A DNA stretch of 64,000 bases from assembly GCF_921293095.1 (NCBI RefSeq), contig NC_060251.1, forward strand, positions 98,752,566 through 98,816,565, given 5' to 3'. This document shows positions 45,272-57,420 of this stretch, one piece after another. The stretch is from Ischnura elegans (Eukaryota; Arthropoda; Insecta; Odonata; Coenagrionidae). The notes below the pieces were generated by a model. That model searched no databases. It had not been told where the DNA came from and saw only the letters and a program-made list of their open reading frames with translations. A program made the translations under genes and the position numbers. Position 1 is the first letter of the stretch. Each line of letters opens with the position of its first letter.

Positions 45272-45519
45272 CCAAAAATGTCACGCATACTAACAAATTG
45301 TTTTACCACCACATACCAACAAATTATACTGCCATATGCTGTTAGAAATAATAATAAAATTCAGAAACATGCATTAAAGTATACATAAGTTAGTAGGCTA
45401 CACTACAATGTCATCTAATGTAATGTTCCTAAAGTCCATCAATCGTTTTTGTTCTGATTCTTTGCACAAACACGTTGCACAAATTATTTATTTCAAAAGG
45501 ATTATTCAATGCAGTTGGG

Positions 45520-45945
45520 CATTGGTGCGAGGCTATGACTGCCGCTACGATGCAGGCTACTAGCAGGCAGTGCTTGGCTTAAATAAGGATTATTATTACT
45601 CTATCAAACGAAGAAAACTTTCCAAACTTAGGTAGTTTTAATAGGTGATCATTAAGATATGTTTCCCTGAGCTGATGATGATGTAAAACTCCTCAGACGA
45701 TGTAAAACTCCTATCTACTCGTATAGAAACTAGGTCCCTGTAACGTCACGTGGAGTGGCATCGCATGGGCGCCAATCTGACCTTTTTCAAATGAGGATAA
45801 AAATTGACCATTACCATTCGTCTAAACCGGTATTTGTAAAACCAAATAATTTGTATATTAAGAATACACTAATGGTGGGTAACGAATCGCAATCAATGCC
45901 TTTCGTTTTCTTTGAGGAAGGAATCTACCCTATTTACAAAATTCA
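45520..45945 (+). repeat. Dispersed repeat family, copy B
   Basis: Reverse complement of copy A: GCGCCAATCTGACC, ACCATTACCATTCGTCTAAA and GGTGGGTAACGAATCGCAAT are shared. It extends beyond A to TCGTTTTCTTTGAGGAAGGA, a piece that also occurs at about 59708-59752. The ORF crossing 45755-46207 is repeat-derived and not a gene call. Confidence 0.7.
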
Positions 45946-47657
45946 ATACAAATTTTCCGCCATGGGTCCAGGGATTGATATTCCATCTTTTTCTCCACCA
46001 ATGGGAACGTCCCTGAAACCATCGCTTAAATGTATGCCCTCTATTCAGAAAGCGCGGCTGCTAAAGCCGATTTTAACTTCACGTTTGTATTTCAATAGAA
46101 TGAGAGTTTTAAATACGGGAAGAAGCGTTCCGTGTCTCTATTGTCGGATGTTTTTCTTTGAAAACGCCATCTCGACCCGAAAAAGGCAAACAAACGTCCG
46201 CCATTAAGGGGTCGGAGTCGCAGAGGCAGGGTATGTGTGGCCGTGGTGTCACGCCGACCCCCTTATATAGCCGTGGTGCGTCTCCCACCGGAGGCCTCTC
46301 ATTACAGATCGGGGGCGGTGAACGAACGCGCTTTCGGACGGTACGACACCGTACCTATCGGAGTCTCATCGCATGCGGTGAGTCGTTCGTAATAGGCCCC
46401 AATGTTAAGCGTCATCATTCCTAATAATGATGATTGATAATGTGATGAAATACGTCGCACTAAATCCAATTCACACCAAGGATCTCACCCAGGACGTTAT
46501 AGTGAAATTCAATCAATGTAAAAATACCTCCAAATAAAGCATTCTTGCGCAACTGCAGTAGATTTTGTTATTGAGTACCTACGTATCATATAGTGTGCAT
46601 CAAGTATTCCTCTCAAGCTTACGAAGGGAAATTGCAGTCACGCCTTACTCATTTTTCAAAACTTTGGTGGGTAATTAGAATAATAATATATTTTCCTGTT
46701 CCTGTACGATTCTCTTACAACAATCGATTTGAATCATTATTCCAGTTGTTAAAGCCTATTATAGTTACGCGAGGGTCCTTTGTTCAATAGTTGATAAAGG
46801 CATATTTTTTATCTTCACTGTTTTTAATTTCCTTAGTGAGAACTTACCTTAAACACTAACATTTTTTAAAGATTTTTAATCAGAACAATGTTTTTCTGGG
46901 TGAAAATCTTTCATGTTCTTACTTTACGTCGGTTTTATTGTCCATTTGATCTTGGTTTAGTTTTGATCGAACTGCTACGGCCATTTTGATAGTATTTATC
47001 AAACTGCATTTAGGAAACTGATTGTGTAATTGTTGTTAAATTGATGATTCGATGAATTTTATCAGAAACCTTTTTTTAACTTAACTTTTATTTCAGTGTG
47101 GTATATTATATTTTGGGTGTCTTTCGGTTATGCCTGATGTTGATGATGCCACTCTCGGATTTTTCTATCATTCTAATGATTTTCTTAAAACTAAACGTAG
47201 CATATACACTCAAATGTCTTTCATTTCTCTCAGTTTGGTGCCACGGATATCCACGCGCCCTCTCGCGCCAAAGCTCGAATTTATTATGTTCTTGCCGCGA
47301 GTCGCGTTTTGTGTTTTTTTTTAAAGACAAGGACCGATGGACCGAACTAATGGAAAGCCATCGCAAAAACTATCACACTGTGTACGGGAAAACGATCAAG
47401 TAATAACCGCTTGGATGTTTAATTTTGCTTGTACAATGAAATTTACAGACATTGTTGATTTCTATAGCACGTATGATCACGATAACTATTTGACACTCAA
47501 ATATTTTCTATTTTCACCCATACATATACCTATATATAACTTAAAAAAGGAACTAAATTATTAAAAATCTCTCAAATATATATTTTTCATAATATCCAAT
47601 TCACCTATTTTATACTACATTTCAAATCAATTTTTCTAAAGATACTTATGTATTCCC
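45946..47657. other. Intergenic; a GC-rich patch at 46190-46400
   Basis: The patch GGGGTCGGAGTCGCAGAGGC...CTTATATAG...CGGAGGCC is GC-rich in an AT-rich setting and may be an LTR or promoter remnant. No gene or repeat partner for it was found in the window. The rest (46440-47650) is AT-rich with shadow ORFs only. Confidence 0.35.
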
Positions 47658-47998
47658 CAGAAGGGGCGCAGCTAAGAATTAAGGCTAGGGGGGTTTAGGG
47701 TGCTTAACTGATACCAAGGGGGTCTGGGAGGTATGGAATGCCCGCAAAAGGTAAGCACGAGGTGTGGGGACCCTCCCCCAGAAATATTTGAAGGAAAATG
47801 ATTCAAAATGGTGAGTTTAATGTCTATCTGCGGGTGAATTTTCATCCTTTCACTATTCTGTAAATAATTACATAGAGTAAGTACTTACTCTATATTAATA
47901 TTAATCCAATTAAGTCAAATGGATTAAAGTTAAAAATTTCTGGGAGCTCTAGGGTGGGGGGGGGTTTACCCCCCCAAAAACCCCCTCGCTGTTCACCA
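47658..47998. mobile_element. hAT MITE copy 3, diverged
   Basis: Shares GGGGCGCAGCTAAGAATTAA, the central ATTAATCCAATTAAGT block, GGGAGCTCTAGGGTGGGG and CCCCCTCGCTG with the copies at 31449 and 34967. The flanks GTATTCCC and GTATTTTT agree in 5 of 8 bases, so the duplication has decayed. It is the oldest of the three by terminal divergence (inference). Confidence 0.7.
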
Positions 47999-48539
47999 GT
48001 ATTTTTAATATTTATTGGTTTTAATTCCATTGCAGAAGGTCGCTTTTACGATTTTAAACAGAGTCATATTTTACTTATATTTATTTATAAACTAATTTAA
48101 TAATATTCGTAATTCCAAAAATCCATCACATTTACAACGCCCGCGGTTGCCTGGTGATACTGATGCAATTGTTGGACGGAGGATTGAGTTATTCAATTGG
48201 CCGTCCTCATGCCTCGACTATGACATCTACAAAGTGAACTGAAATTGAAAACTGCGCGCTACATACTGAAGCTGATATGTGCTAATAACTAATTCAAGTG
48301 ACTGATAGTTTGTAATAGATCCGTTACACAGGTGAAGAAGGGGTCGGATTTACTCTGGGTCAGGTGAAATAAATCCTAAAGTCATATCAAGTCCATAAAT
48401 ATTTTGCGACTTTCATGATGGTAGATTAGTTTCAGATCACCTTCACCAAGGTTGTACGATATAACCTCAGTATTTTTTCGCTTACCTCCAGACTTCTGTC
48501 CATTACAATGTGTACCCCAGACCATATAATACTTACATT

Positions 48540-49250
48540 TATTGATTACAAGGACAACTCCCTCGTTCACCCTAAATTACATATTATGCCAACATTCACA
48601 CAAAAATATGCACAAACTCACGCAATATCATTCACATTTAATTATAGCGTCTCATTCATTCTTAACAACATTGATGGCACTATGTGAAAAACCTCATTCA
48701 TACTTAATTATATATTCTCAGGCACAAAATAAAAACAATTATCTTTTTCCAGTTAATTTCCACACACCCTCAACCACACTAAACTACATCCTCACATCAC
48801 ATTAAATTAAGAACACTCATTCAAACTGATAAATATATAAAATATCACTCACCAACTTGCATTCACACTTAAATATAAACTCTCATTCATACTAAACAAC
48901 GGTCTTATAGCACTAAATTACAAGCTCGCACTCACACTAAAATATATATATATATACTCTGTTATCAGTGAGACACACACACTCATTCACGCCTAATGTA
49001 ATCTCATCCACACTAATTAATAACACCTCATCGCACTAAATTACACACACTAAAAGTATATAAGGCCATCTCAATTAAACTTATATTCAGTGATTAATAA
49101 TTAATCACAGGATTCTAATTTATGTATAGCAACACTAAACATACATTAAGTGCTGTAATTAGTACTAACAAATACAATGTCATCTTCCTAATTTTCATAC
49201 ATTCATATTCACACTACATTATTAATATTCATTGCATACCCTTAAGAAAA
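48540..49250. repeat. Very degenerate (CATTCACACT-AAATTA)n satellite
   Basis: The words CATTCACA, CTCATTCA, ACTAAATTAC and CACACT recur irregularly about every 20-30 bases. The same vocabulary as the better-preserved array at 50.56-51.98 kb suggests an old arm of one array, split by about 1.3 kb of unrelated AT-rich sequence. Confidence 0.55.
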
Positions 49251-50129
49251 ACCTTACATTTTTTTAGGTTAACGTAGAAAATAAAAAATTTGAGATTTTA
49301 TTTCTCACAGAAACGCATATTAACTTAGTTAACATTAAAAAAAAATACGGTGACATATACAATGTCTACAAATTGAACAATGAAAAGACGTTTCCGTGTT
49401 ATTATAAAATAAAATATATAATTCACAACTATTATTTCTCACTCTAGCAAATGAGATAGGCAGGTTTTAATTTCATGCACGAATGTTAACATTTCATTGA
49501 AAATAAAAACACCCACACACAGACAGAAAAATAGAAAAATACGATTTTTTCCGCTGAGCAGATATAAAAAGTAGGTAATTTAAAAGTGTTATCTCCCTAG
49601 TCAGACATGCAGTAAAACGAATTTTGAAATTAGATTATGGCGTAACATTAAATTATATTGATAAAAACAAGAAAGGCACAGACACTGAATAATACCACAA
49701 TGGTTTTGGCGGCGAACATAAGCAGTTAAATTAGGCAATTTAAAATTATTTATTACTGAAAGAAACACATGAATTAAGTTAATAATTACTGAGGTAAAAT
49801 ATGGCTGTTTGATTATTTTTTTATCCAATATAATATGATGCAAATTAAAACATGAAATACATGTACACAATGTTTCGACTGTAAGGTTTACATAATATAA
49901 ATAGGTAGTTTTAATTTTTTCCGCAGATCGTATGAAGTAAAGAAACATTTGAAGAGAAATTTTAGTAAGTCATGTAATTTTATTGAAAATAAAAAGGTTT
50001 ACACTTTCAAAAAAATGGATTGCACATTGAATTGATATACATTAAATTACGGGCTAATTTTAGAATGTGAATTTAAAAATATTAATGAAATGGAATAAAA
50101 TTGATATTTTAAAAAACTGAAACACTTAC
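49251..50129. other. AT-rich DNA between satellite arms; intron side of the 50.1-kb exon
   Basis: No gene, TIR element or tandem repeat seen. If the minus-strand exon ending at 50130 is real, this is the beginning of its intron. Confidence 0.4.
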
Positions 50130-50351
50130 AACTGTGAACAATGTAAATGAATTCGTACACACTCCGATACATAAGTCACCAACTGCATTAGCCAGCGGAA
50201 AGCCATAGGTAGAATCTAGTTCACCGGTTTTAAATTTTGAAACCATCAATGTAGTTTCCAAGAAATCAAAGAATTCGGCAAGTTCTGTGAAAGAAAAATT
50301 AGCAGGAAAAACTGCCGAGCGAAATTTCGAAGGTTTGTTTGAAATCACCAT
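50130..50351 (-). CDS. Candidate first coding exon of an unrecognised gene
   Basis: On the minus strand, GCC-ATG-G (good start context, ATG at 50351) opens 74 codons: MVISNKPSKFRSAVFPANFS, FTELAEFFDFLETTLMVSKF, KTGELDSTYGFPLANAVG, DLCIGVCTNSFTLFTV. It ends exactly at a consensus donor GTT|GTAAGTG in phase 0. The frame stays open upstream to about 50445 (no other ATG). I do not recognise the family. A downstream exon was not identified. A good start and donor in one frame favour a real exon; chance is still possible. Confidence 0.35.
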
Positions 50352-50559
50352 GGCAACCTCGTTGAAACATGGCTGTCCGCTGTTACACCCCCTCTCCACG
50401 TTGAGGACGCAGTTGGATTTGAGGGGGACATGCACTACTCTACCTATCTACGCTACCTAAGATCTACGATAAAAAACAAGCACTACTTCAGCCATCTCAT
50501 AAAATGGCTTCCTCCAATGAAAACTAGATGGCACTTTCATTCTCACCAAAGAACATACC

Positions 50560-51980
50560 CTCCTCATTCACTTCAAATATATTAAACCTTCATTCACACA
50601 TAACGTAACACAAGGTCATTCGCAATATAAACAACATACCATCATTTACACATACATCGATAATAAACGCTTAATTATAATAAACAATTCCTTCTCATTC
50701 TCACTCAATAACGCACTCTCTCTCAAACTAAAATTACGTACTCATTCACACTAAATATCATACCATCATTCATACGAATAAAATACCTCATTCAGACTAC
50801 ATAATATATATACCCTTATACACTCGAAAAAACACTCCTCATTCACACGATATAAGATTCGTCATTCACACGAAATAACCTAATACACGTCATATATTAT
50901 TCCACATTCACACAAAATAACATACTCATTCAGACTAAATAATATACTCTCATTCACACGATATAGCATACATCATTCACATCAAATAACATTCCACATT
51001 ATCGCGAAATAGCATACCTCATTTACACCAAAAAGATATACCTCATTCACACGAATAAAATACTTCATTCACACTAAATATCATACCATCATTCACACGA
51101 ATAAAATACCTCATTCAGACTACGTAATATACCCTTATACACTCGAAAAAACACTCCTCATTCACACGAAACAAGATTCGTCATTCACACGAAATAGTAT
51201 ACCTAATGCACATCATACAATATTCCACATTCACACTAAATAACATACTCATTCAGACTAAATGATATACCCTCATTCACACGATATAGCATACACCATT
51301 CACATCATATAACATTCCAATTTCACGCGAAAAATACCTCATTCACACTAAATATCATACCATCATTCACACGAATAAAAAACCTCATTCACACTTAATA
51401 TCATACCACATTCATACGAATAAAATACCTCATTCAGACTACATAATATATATACCCTTATACACTCGAAAAAACACACCTTATTCACACGAAATATGAT
51501 TCGTCATTCACACGAAATAGTATACCTAATACACATCACATAATATTCCACAGTCACACGAGATAACATACTCATTCAGACTAAATAATATACCCTCATT
51601 CACACGATATAGCATACATTTTTCACATCATATAACATTCCACATTCACGCGAAATAGCATACCTCATTTACACGAAAAAACATACCTCATTCACATGAA
51701 ATAGAACATACCTCATTCATACGAAATATAACAAACCTCATTCACACGAAATAGAAAATACCTCATTCACACGAAAAAATTTACTTTACACCAAGTAACA
51801 ACGTCATTCACAATTAATAACACACAGTCATTCACCCTAAAGCACGTTCTCTAACGAACACTGACTCAATTACTCTGATATATATACTAAATACCATTCT
51901 CACATTCACACTTGATGTCATTCTCACACTAAAACTCAATCCCATTCACTCATTGACACAAATCAAATCAAATTCATCAA
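50560..51980. repeat. Satellite of about 23-bp units (CTCATTCACACGAAATA...) with higher-order repeats
   Basis: Dozens of degenerate units such as CCTCATTCACACGAAATAGC and CATTCACACTAAATATCATA. A recognisable block starting CTAAATATCATACCATCATT, followed by CATTCAGACTACATAATATA and CCCTTATACACTCGAAAAAA, restarts near 50751, 51074 and 51348, giving larger periods of about 323 and 274 bp. No coding potential. Confidence 0.85.
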
Positions 51981-51984
51981 AAAA

Positions 51985-52287
51985 TACAAAAGGCACATAT
52001 ACATTCAAAATTGACAAAAAAATACGAAAAAATATAATCTAAATCCTCAGACTTGGGATCGCCATTCTTCGTCTCTTGAGTCTTCAAATGGGTCATATGT
52101 TCCTATCGTGTCTTCATCTCTCGACTCTTCAGTTCTTCAGTTCTCAATCTACACAATTCGTTTCCTTCTTCACAATTGCTGAGTTCCTGAGTCACTTCCA
52201 TTGGTCAATGCAGAGGTTTTCCACGTTTATTTCATTCCTAAATCTCCTTCTTCGATGTCCATCATTGCAAGCTGCCTCTCTCAGTCC
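51985..52287 (-). other. Exon-like block of the putative minus-strand transcript (possible last exon)
   Basis: The acceptor is GATTTGTCAACAG|GGACTG (exon begins at 52287). The block is purine-rich on the minus strand, GAAG/AAGA-rich, like an exon with splicing enhancers. One frame reads GLREAACNDGHRRRRFRNEI-NVENLCIDQWK then stop; the others stop sooner. The left boundary is unknown, ending somewhere before the satellite. Confidence 0.3.
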
Positions 52288-52329
52288 CTGTTGACAAATC
52301 GAATTATCTTATGAAAGGTCACCTTGTAC

Positions 52330-54398
52330 GGCACAAAGGTTATTATTCTTGATATGACCAAGTTGAAAATAATAAGAAAGGATTCGATTGAAAATAAAAA
52401 AAGGAATTCGACTCCCTTGATTAAGTTTTATAAATAGCGGAATTGGATATAAAAAATAAAAATAAACTTATTCAGTGTCGTTGCTGAATATTACATCCCT
52501 GCCAAAAGTTTATATTATCTAAAAAGATTAATTTATCATCTTTGAAAACACAATTTAAACGAAGACAAGCTTAAAAAAGGACAAAGAAAATTAATTGAAA
52601 TAAACTACCGTTTTTATGTGATGGGGCTTACAGGATATCTGTTAAGAAACGTAAAAAATAAATATCTCCAGGAATAAATGAAAATGCATGGTACCATTGT
52701 ACGGGGAAATTCAGCTATAATATTCATAGATTTACCAAGTCTTTAGGGTCCATGTAGTGAATAAGCAAATGATATTGACGTATGCAAGAATTAAATGACA
52801 TTTTTAAAGCTTGAAAAAATAAATAATTTGCACTTGTCTTAGTACTAAACCACAAAAATTGGAGCGTACTGATTTGAAAAATTAATATTCACCGTTATAC
52901 ATCGGAAAATGTATAGAAATCAATACATTTTGACGATGAAAGTACAGAAAATTCAAATTAAATGAAAAAAGACGTATAAATAAAAGGAATGTGAGCATAC
53001 TGCTACTTTCAAATTTTACCTGTATTCTCGTTAGTGGCGCAAGGGTATATTAAATCAAATCAGATTTTGTGCACGAAAAATCTTTTCTTCCTTATGACAC
53101 ATGGCGTAAATCATCATCTTGGCTCAAACGGATATGAAAAATATGGCTTTCTTGAAAGTGAATATTAATTTCATTGTCCAGCCACAGTACTATTATTAAT
53201 ATTATTCGTCAAAAATCTCTGGAAATCCGTTATCAATGTAGTGCATAATCATTTAGATTTTGTCAAAAATTACATGGTGAGATAGGTATTATAAAATATT
53301 TTCCTACCCAATATTTTATGAAAGAATATTAATTTTTATATGTAATTTAGAGTTTCATGGTACGTAGTTATGTACCCTTCATGAGATTCAAAAAATTTAC
53401 AGTCATACTAATTTTTCATGCATCAAACTTTGTCCATTAACTGCACCATTAAAGAATTTGACGCCAAATGAAGCTAGAATGAAATTTCCTTTCAATCACA
53501 ACAAAAAATCTATTAATGGACACCTTAAAATATTGATCCCGAAAATAGACTGTTCGGCTCAGCTCTCCGTGGCAATCAATTCTCCAGATCAAATTACAAT
53601 CACGAATACATTTTTCGTAATTCTACTTTCGCAAGGGTGGAAATAATACTCTCATGACTGCACGAGAATTGAGAATTCTCTATCGATAAATGAATGGGGA
53701 AGAGCGGCTTTCATTTTATCACGCGCGACAATGGTTTTGTGAAAATCATTCTATTTTTAATGTCTTTAACATTGAAGGGAAACATTAAAAGGAATCAGAG
53801 GAGCATGCAGCGAACTTGATGAGCTATTTGCAAAGGATGCCGATCTTATAAACAGATATATTGAATGACACTGAGAAAAATTGAGCAGCTTAATGAAAAT
53901 TCGTAATTTTCATCGTTTAATGCTCATTTTCAGCAGTGATTGATTCAGCTGACAGGGTTTATACCCAGCTTATGTTGGGCTGAATTTCGGAAATCCACCC
54001 TGGCTGAATGAAAAATACTGATATTAACGGTAAGCGTTAGGGATACAACCTAAGAGTTGGAGATATCGGAAGAATGATTTTAATTCTTTTTCAAGTATTG
54101 TAATTTCATTAATTAATACTCCTTTCCAACACTCTATTAAAACGGCAAAAATTGAGGAAGTTATTAGGTCTCCGAATAAAAATCCGCCATTACCTGGAGC
54201 TATTTACGTGTCGTTACCAAGGCCCAATCAAAGCAGATCAATTGCAATATACCACAACGAACAAGCCTAAGAAAAATAATATTACTGCGTTTAACAAAAA
54301 TAAAAGTATTTTATACCACTATTTTCAATATATTCACATATCACACTTTTAAAATAATTAACTGACACAGAAAAAACGTAATAGAATGATTTTCTTAC
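52330..54398. other. AT-rich, no feature supported
   Basis: No TIR, tandem repeat or recognisable ORF. If the minus-strand exon chain is real, this is one of its introns. Confidence 0.4.
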
Positions 54399-54489
54399 CT
54401 TTTGGCGTGATGTCACTGCACTATCACATTCCGAATTATCTCGATTTTTCCAACAGCTTAGCGCTCACATTCTCTGCGATGACTTGTAG
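54399..54489 (-). other. Exon-like block with strong splice sites, 91 bp
   Basis: Minus strand: polypyrimidine tract and acceptor TTTCTCTCTCTTCAG|CTAC, donor CAAAAG|GTAAGA. All three frames contain a stop within the block, so it would be a non-coding or UTR exon. Confidence 0.4.
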
Positions 54490-55624
54490 CTGAAGAGAGA
54501 GAAACGGGAATTGAATTTTTCTCCGTGGATTCACATAAACTCCATAAAAATACACTTACAATGCCTGGGACGCGAAAAATTCCTTTCTATTAAGCCATGG
54601 GCTCATTCTAATGGTCTATAAAGTGCATGTATTACCTCTTAACGAAAAGTTGAAAATGTGATTCATTTTAGATATAGAGGAATGAGAATAAAATTATAAT
54701 TTTTAAAAGAATATTGAGGAATATCTTCAAATTGGTTAACCAAGTTGCAGAATTAATGATGATTTCTAACCTGAAGATAACTTACATTCATGTTTCAATG
54801 CATTAAAATAGAGTCTGTATAAAATTAATTATGAGTTATTTCCATTGAATCGCTATTTAGGAAACAGATTAAATCTACACTAGGCATACACTGGTATCCA
54901 AACGTATTCACAAAAATAAAAAAAGTTATATTCAGAAAAATAAAATAACTTATGGAATTTTTTTGGGGAAATAGATGAATTAAATTAATAAGAAATGGAA
55001 ATGAATCACGAATGATTGGACAGATAAATGCAGTGATTGCGTATTCAAAAAGGCTTCAAAATAATTATAAATAAAACTATTATTAGATGCAAGGATAAAG
55101 ACGTATCCGTGTGCTCCGAGGCAAAAAGATCTTTAAACAAAAGGAATGAATTTATATGTATTATTAAGCTCAGAGAATATAAGATGTATTTTATAGACAC
55201 AGAAGAGACAAAAAATGAAGTAGATATTCTAAATGATATAATATGCATCAACAATTTAAAAAATATAAACTCAATCGGATACATTAAAAATATAAAACAC
55301 TTAAAACGTGATGAACAATAAATTAAAACAGTATTTGGTTGTCGAGAACTCATATCTAGCATAACTGTATAACATTTTGTAATGTAAGCGTCCATTTTAG
55401 GGCGAATCATATTTAATTGGTACTAAATTGAGAAAACAGGGAATATCGATTTTAAATTCATTATCAAACTGAGGTTCTAAACTTATTATGTTCATGGGAG
55501 AAATTATAACATCTACTCGTCCACAAAACATAATTACATAAACCTAGCGATGCGACGAAATGTAAAAACCAAAACAGCATCTAAGACATCAATGGCGAAA
55601 TATATTATAAAATTTTATTCTTAC

Positions 55625-55738
55625 CGATTTCCATTAAAGGAATATCCTGGTTGATTTTCCTTAAGTTACTTCTTCAGTAAACTGATGATCTCAATCTTCA
55701 GAAGTCTTCGTGTCTTCGGCCACTGGAATATCTTCAGC
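55625..55738 (-). other. Exon-like block, 114 bp, first of a duplicated series
   Basis: Minus strand: acceptor CGCTTTCTCCTTAG|GCTG and donor AATCG|GTAAGAA. The frame from the first codon reads AEDIPVAEDTKTSED then stop. The intron sequence on its acceptor side (55761 onward) is the one tandemly duplicated at 56088, which also precedes the 56015-56064 block. Confidence 0.4.
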
Positions 55739-55760
55739 CTAAGGAGAAAGCGGGTTAGTG

Positions 55761-56341
55761 CATACAAGGAAAATAAATCACCCTTCCCCAAGGAATCGCA
55801 TACGCCCCACTACAATGCACGGGAAATCACTGTGACACAAGGAGGAAATAACCACTTTTCCATCCAAGTTACAGTTTCATCCACGTACACTGCAATGGTT
55901 TACAGCGCATGCTAAACCTCGGTTCGACACAAAAGAAAACTAAAATTAACGCAAGCTAAAAATCCTAGCCTTACTCGACGCAATGATCACAGCCCTAAAG
56001 GCCCAAAAGCTAACCTAGTTTTGAAGCTGGGGTCCTCTTCACGTGAAGTTCTGATGACCTGAGCCTGGGGAGAGAGGGAGAGAATACATACAAGGAAAAT
56101 AAATCACCCTTCCCCCAAGGAATCGCATACGCCCCACTACAATGCACGGAAATCACTGTGACACAAGGAGGAAATTACCACTTTTCCATCCAAGTTACAG
56201 TTTCATCCACGTACACTGCAATGGTTTACAGCGCATGCTAAACCTCGGTTCGACACAAAAAAACTAAAATTAACGCAAGCTAAAAATCCTAGCCTTATTC
56301 GATCACGGCCCTAAAGGCCCAAAAGCTAATCTAATTCACTT
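55761..56341. repeat. Tandem duplication, period about 327 bp
   Basis: CAAGGAAAATAAATCACCCT at 55764 recurs at 56091, and homology runs through CCACTACAATGCACGG, CAGCGCATGCTAAACCTCGG and CTAAAGGCCCAAAAGCTAA at over 90% identity by eye. Each copy is flanked by an exon-like block on the minus strand. Confidence 0.9.
56015..56064 (-). other. Exon-like block, 50 bp, duplicated unit
   Basis: Minus strand: acceptor CCCTCTCTCCCCAG|GCTC, possible donor ACTAG|GTTAGC. The frame reads AQVIRTSREEDPSFKT. A diverged partner at about 56344-56392 carries TTREEDHIKKKASELD in the matching frame, after a weak acceptor AAATTAAG and before a GC-type donor GCAAGTGA. Confidence 0.35.
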
Positions 56342-56499
56342 GCTTTCTTCTTAATGTGGTCCTCTTCTCTTGTTGTCTTCTTTCTTCTCCTCCTTAATTT
56401 GGGGGACAAACGAATCGCACTCGAATCCTTTCGCCGTTCGTACGATGAAATCGCAATCGCGCAACGCATTCGAATAAAACGCAAGGTTCACACGCATAC

Positions 56500-56553
56500 C
56501 GGATCGCTTGTTTCTTCGATATCCCATCGCTGAATTTTCTCTTCTACATCATC
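56500..56553 (-). other. Exon-like block, 54 bp, open reading frame
   Basis: Minus strand: acceptor AGCTCTGTTACAG|GATG and donor GATCCG|GTATGCG. Exactly 18 codons, DDVEEKIQRWDIEETSDP, with no stop. Its neighbourhood is duplicated about 434 bp away, where a shorter block (56970-56987, DNVHIK) stands between ATTACAG|GATA and AAG|GTATGA. Confidence 0.4.
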
Positions 56554-57420
56554 CTGTAACAGAGCTGGTTAGTGCACGTGAACATGAAGTGCAAGTATGC
56601 TAGTCACTCAAAAAATGCATCACAAAACAAAAAAATTATAATCACCCACTAAAAATTAATAAACATGGTACCTATTTGCATGCCATTTAAAATTTTGTAT
56701 ATTTGGCTTTTTCCGTCTACACTTTTCTACCTTTTGGTATATTCGGCGCCTTTTGTAAATGTGAATTTTTTTCACCATGGTTTTTTTGCGTATTCTCTGT
56801 TCGCGAGAATTCTCATCCTAAAGACTCATTTATTTTATGAGTCCATAATCATATAATAACCTCATCGGATCCGATTTTACCAATAGCTGAATTCAACTCA
56901 TACCCTATCACACCAGTTCGTCCCTCTTATTACACATATCAAAGAGTGACCATATTGAAACCTTCATACCTTGATATGCACATTATCCTGTAATGGAACT
57001 GGTTGGTGCACAATGCACATGTACATAAAATTCGCATTCGATGTCACCCAAAAAAATACATTAGAAAACAAAGAAACCATAATCACACGCAAAAATATGC
57101 TTAGCCTTAATGTACCTTTATGCCTGCCTACTTAGGTTCTGTATTTTAGGCCTATGTTTTGCAAATTTTGATACCTTTTGTATTTGTTGCTCCTTTTTTC
57201 AAATTTTATCTTTTCACCATGTGGTTTTGTGAACTTTCCGTACACGAGAATTCTCATAAGAAGACCCATTTACTATATGGGTCAATAACCACATAATAAC
57301 CTCATCGGATCCGATTTTACCAATAGCTGAATTCAACTCATTCCTCATAATACCAAGTCGTCCCTCTTGAATTACACTCATCAAAGAGAGAGACTTCATT
57401 TTACCATCATACCGCGGTAT
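56547..57420. repeat. Tandem duplication, period about 435-440 bp
   Basis: ATCCTGTAA(C/T)(A/G)GA(G/A)CTGGTT at 56551 recurs at 56985. AACCTCATCGGATCCGATTT-TACCAATAGCTGAATTC at about 56859 recurs at 57299 unchanged. Older than the 327-bp duplication next to it, judging by more differences and small indels. Confidence 0.85.

Noticed and set aside
45755-46207. 150-codon plus-strand ORF
   Set aside because: Its first half lies in dispersed repeat copy B, no domain is visible, and the repeat partner on the other side does not preserve the frame.
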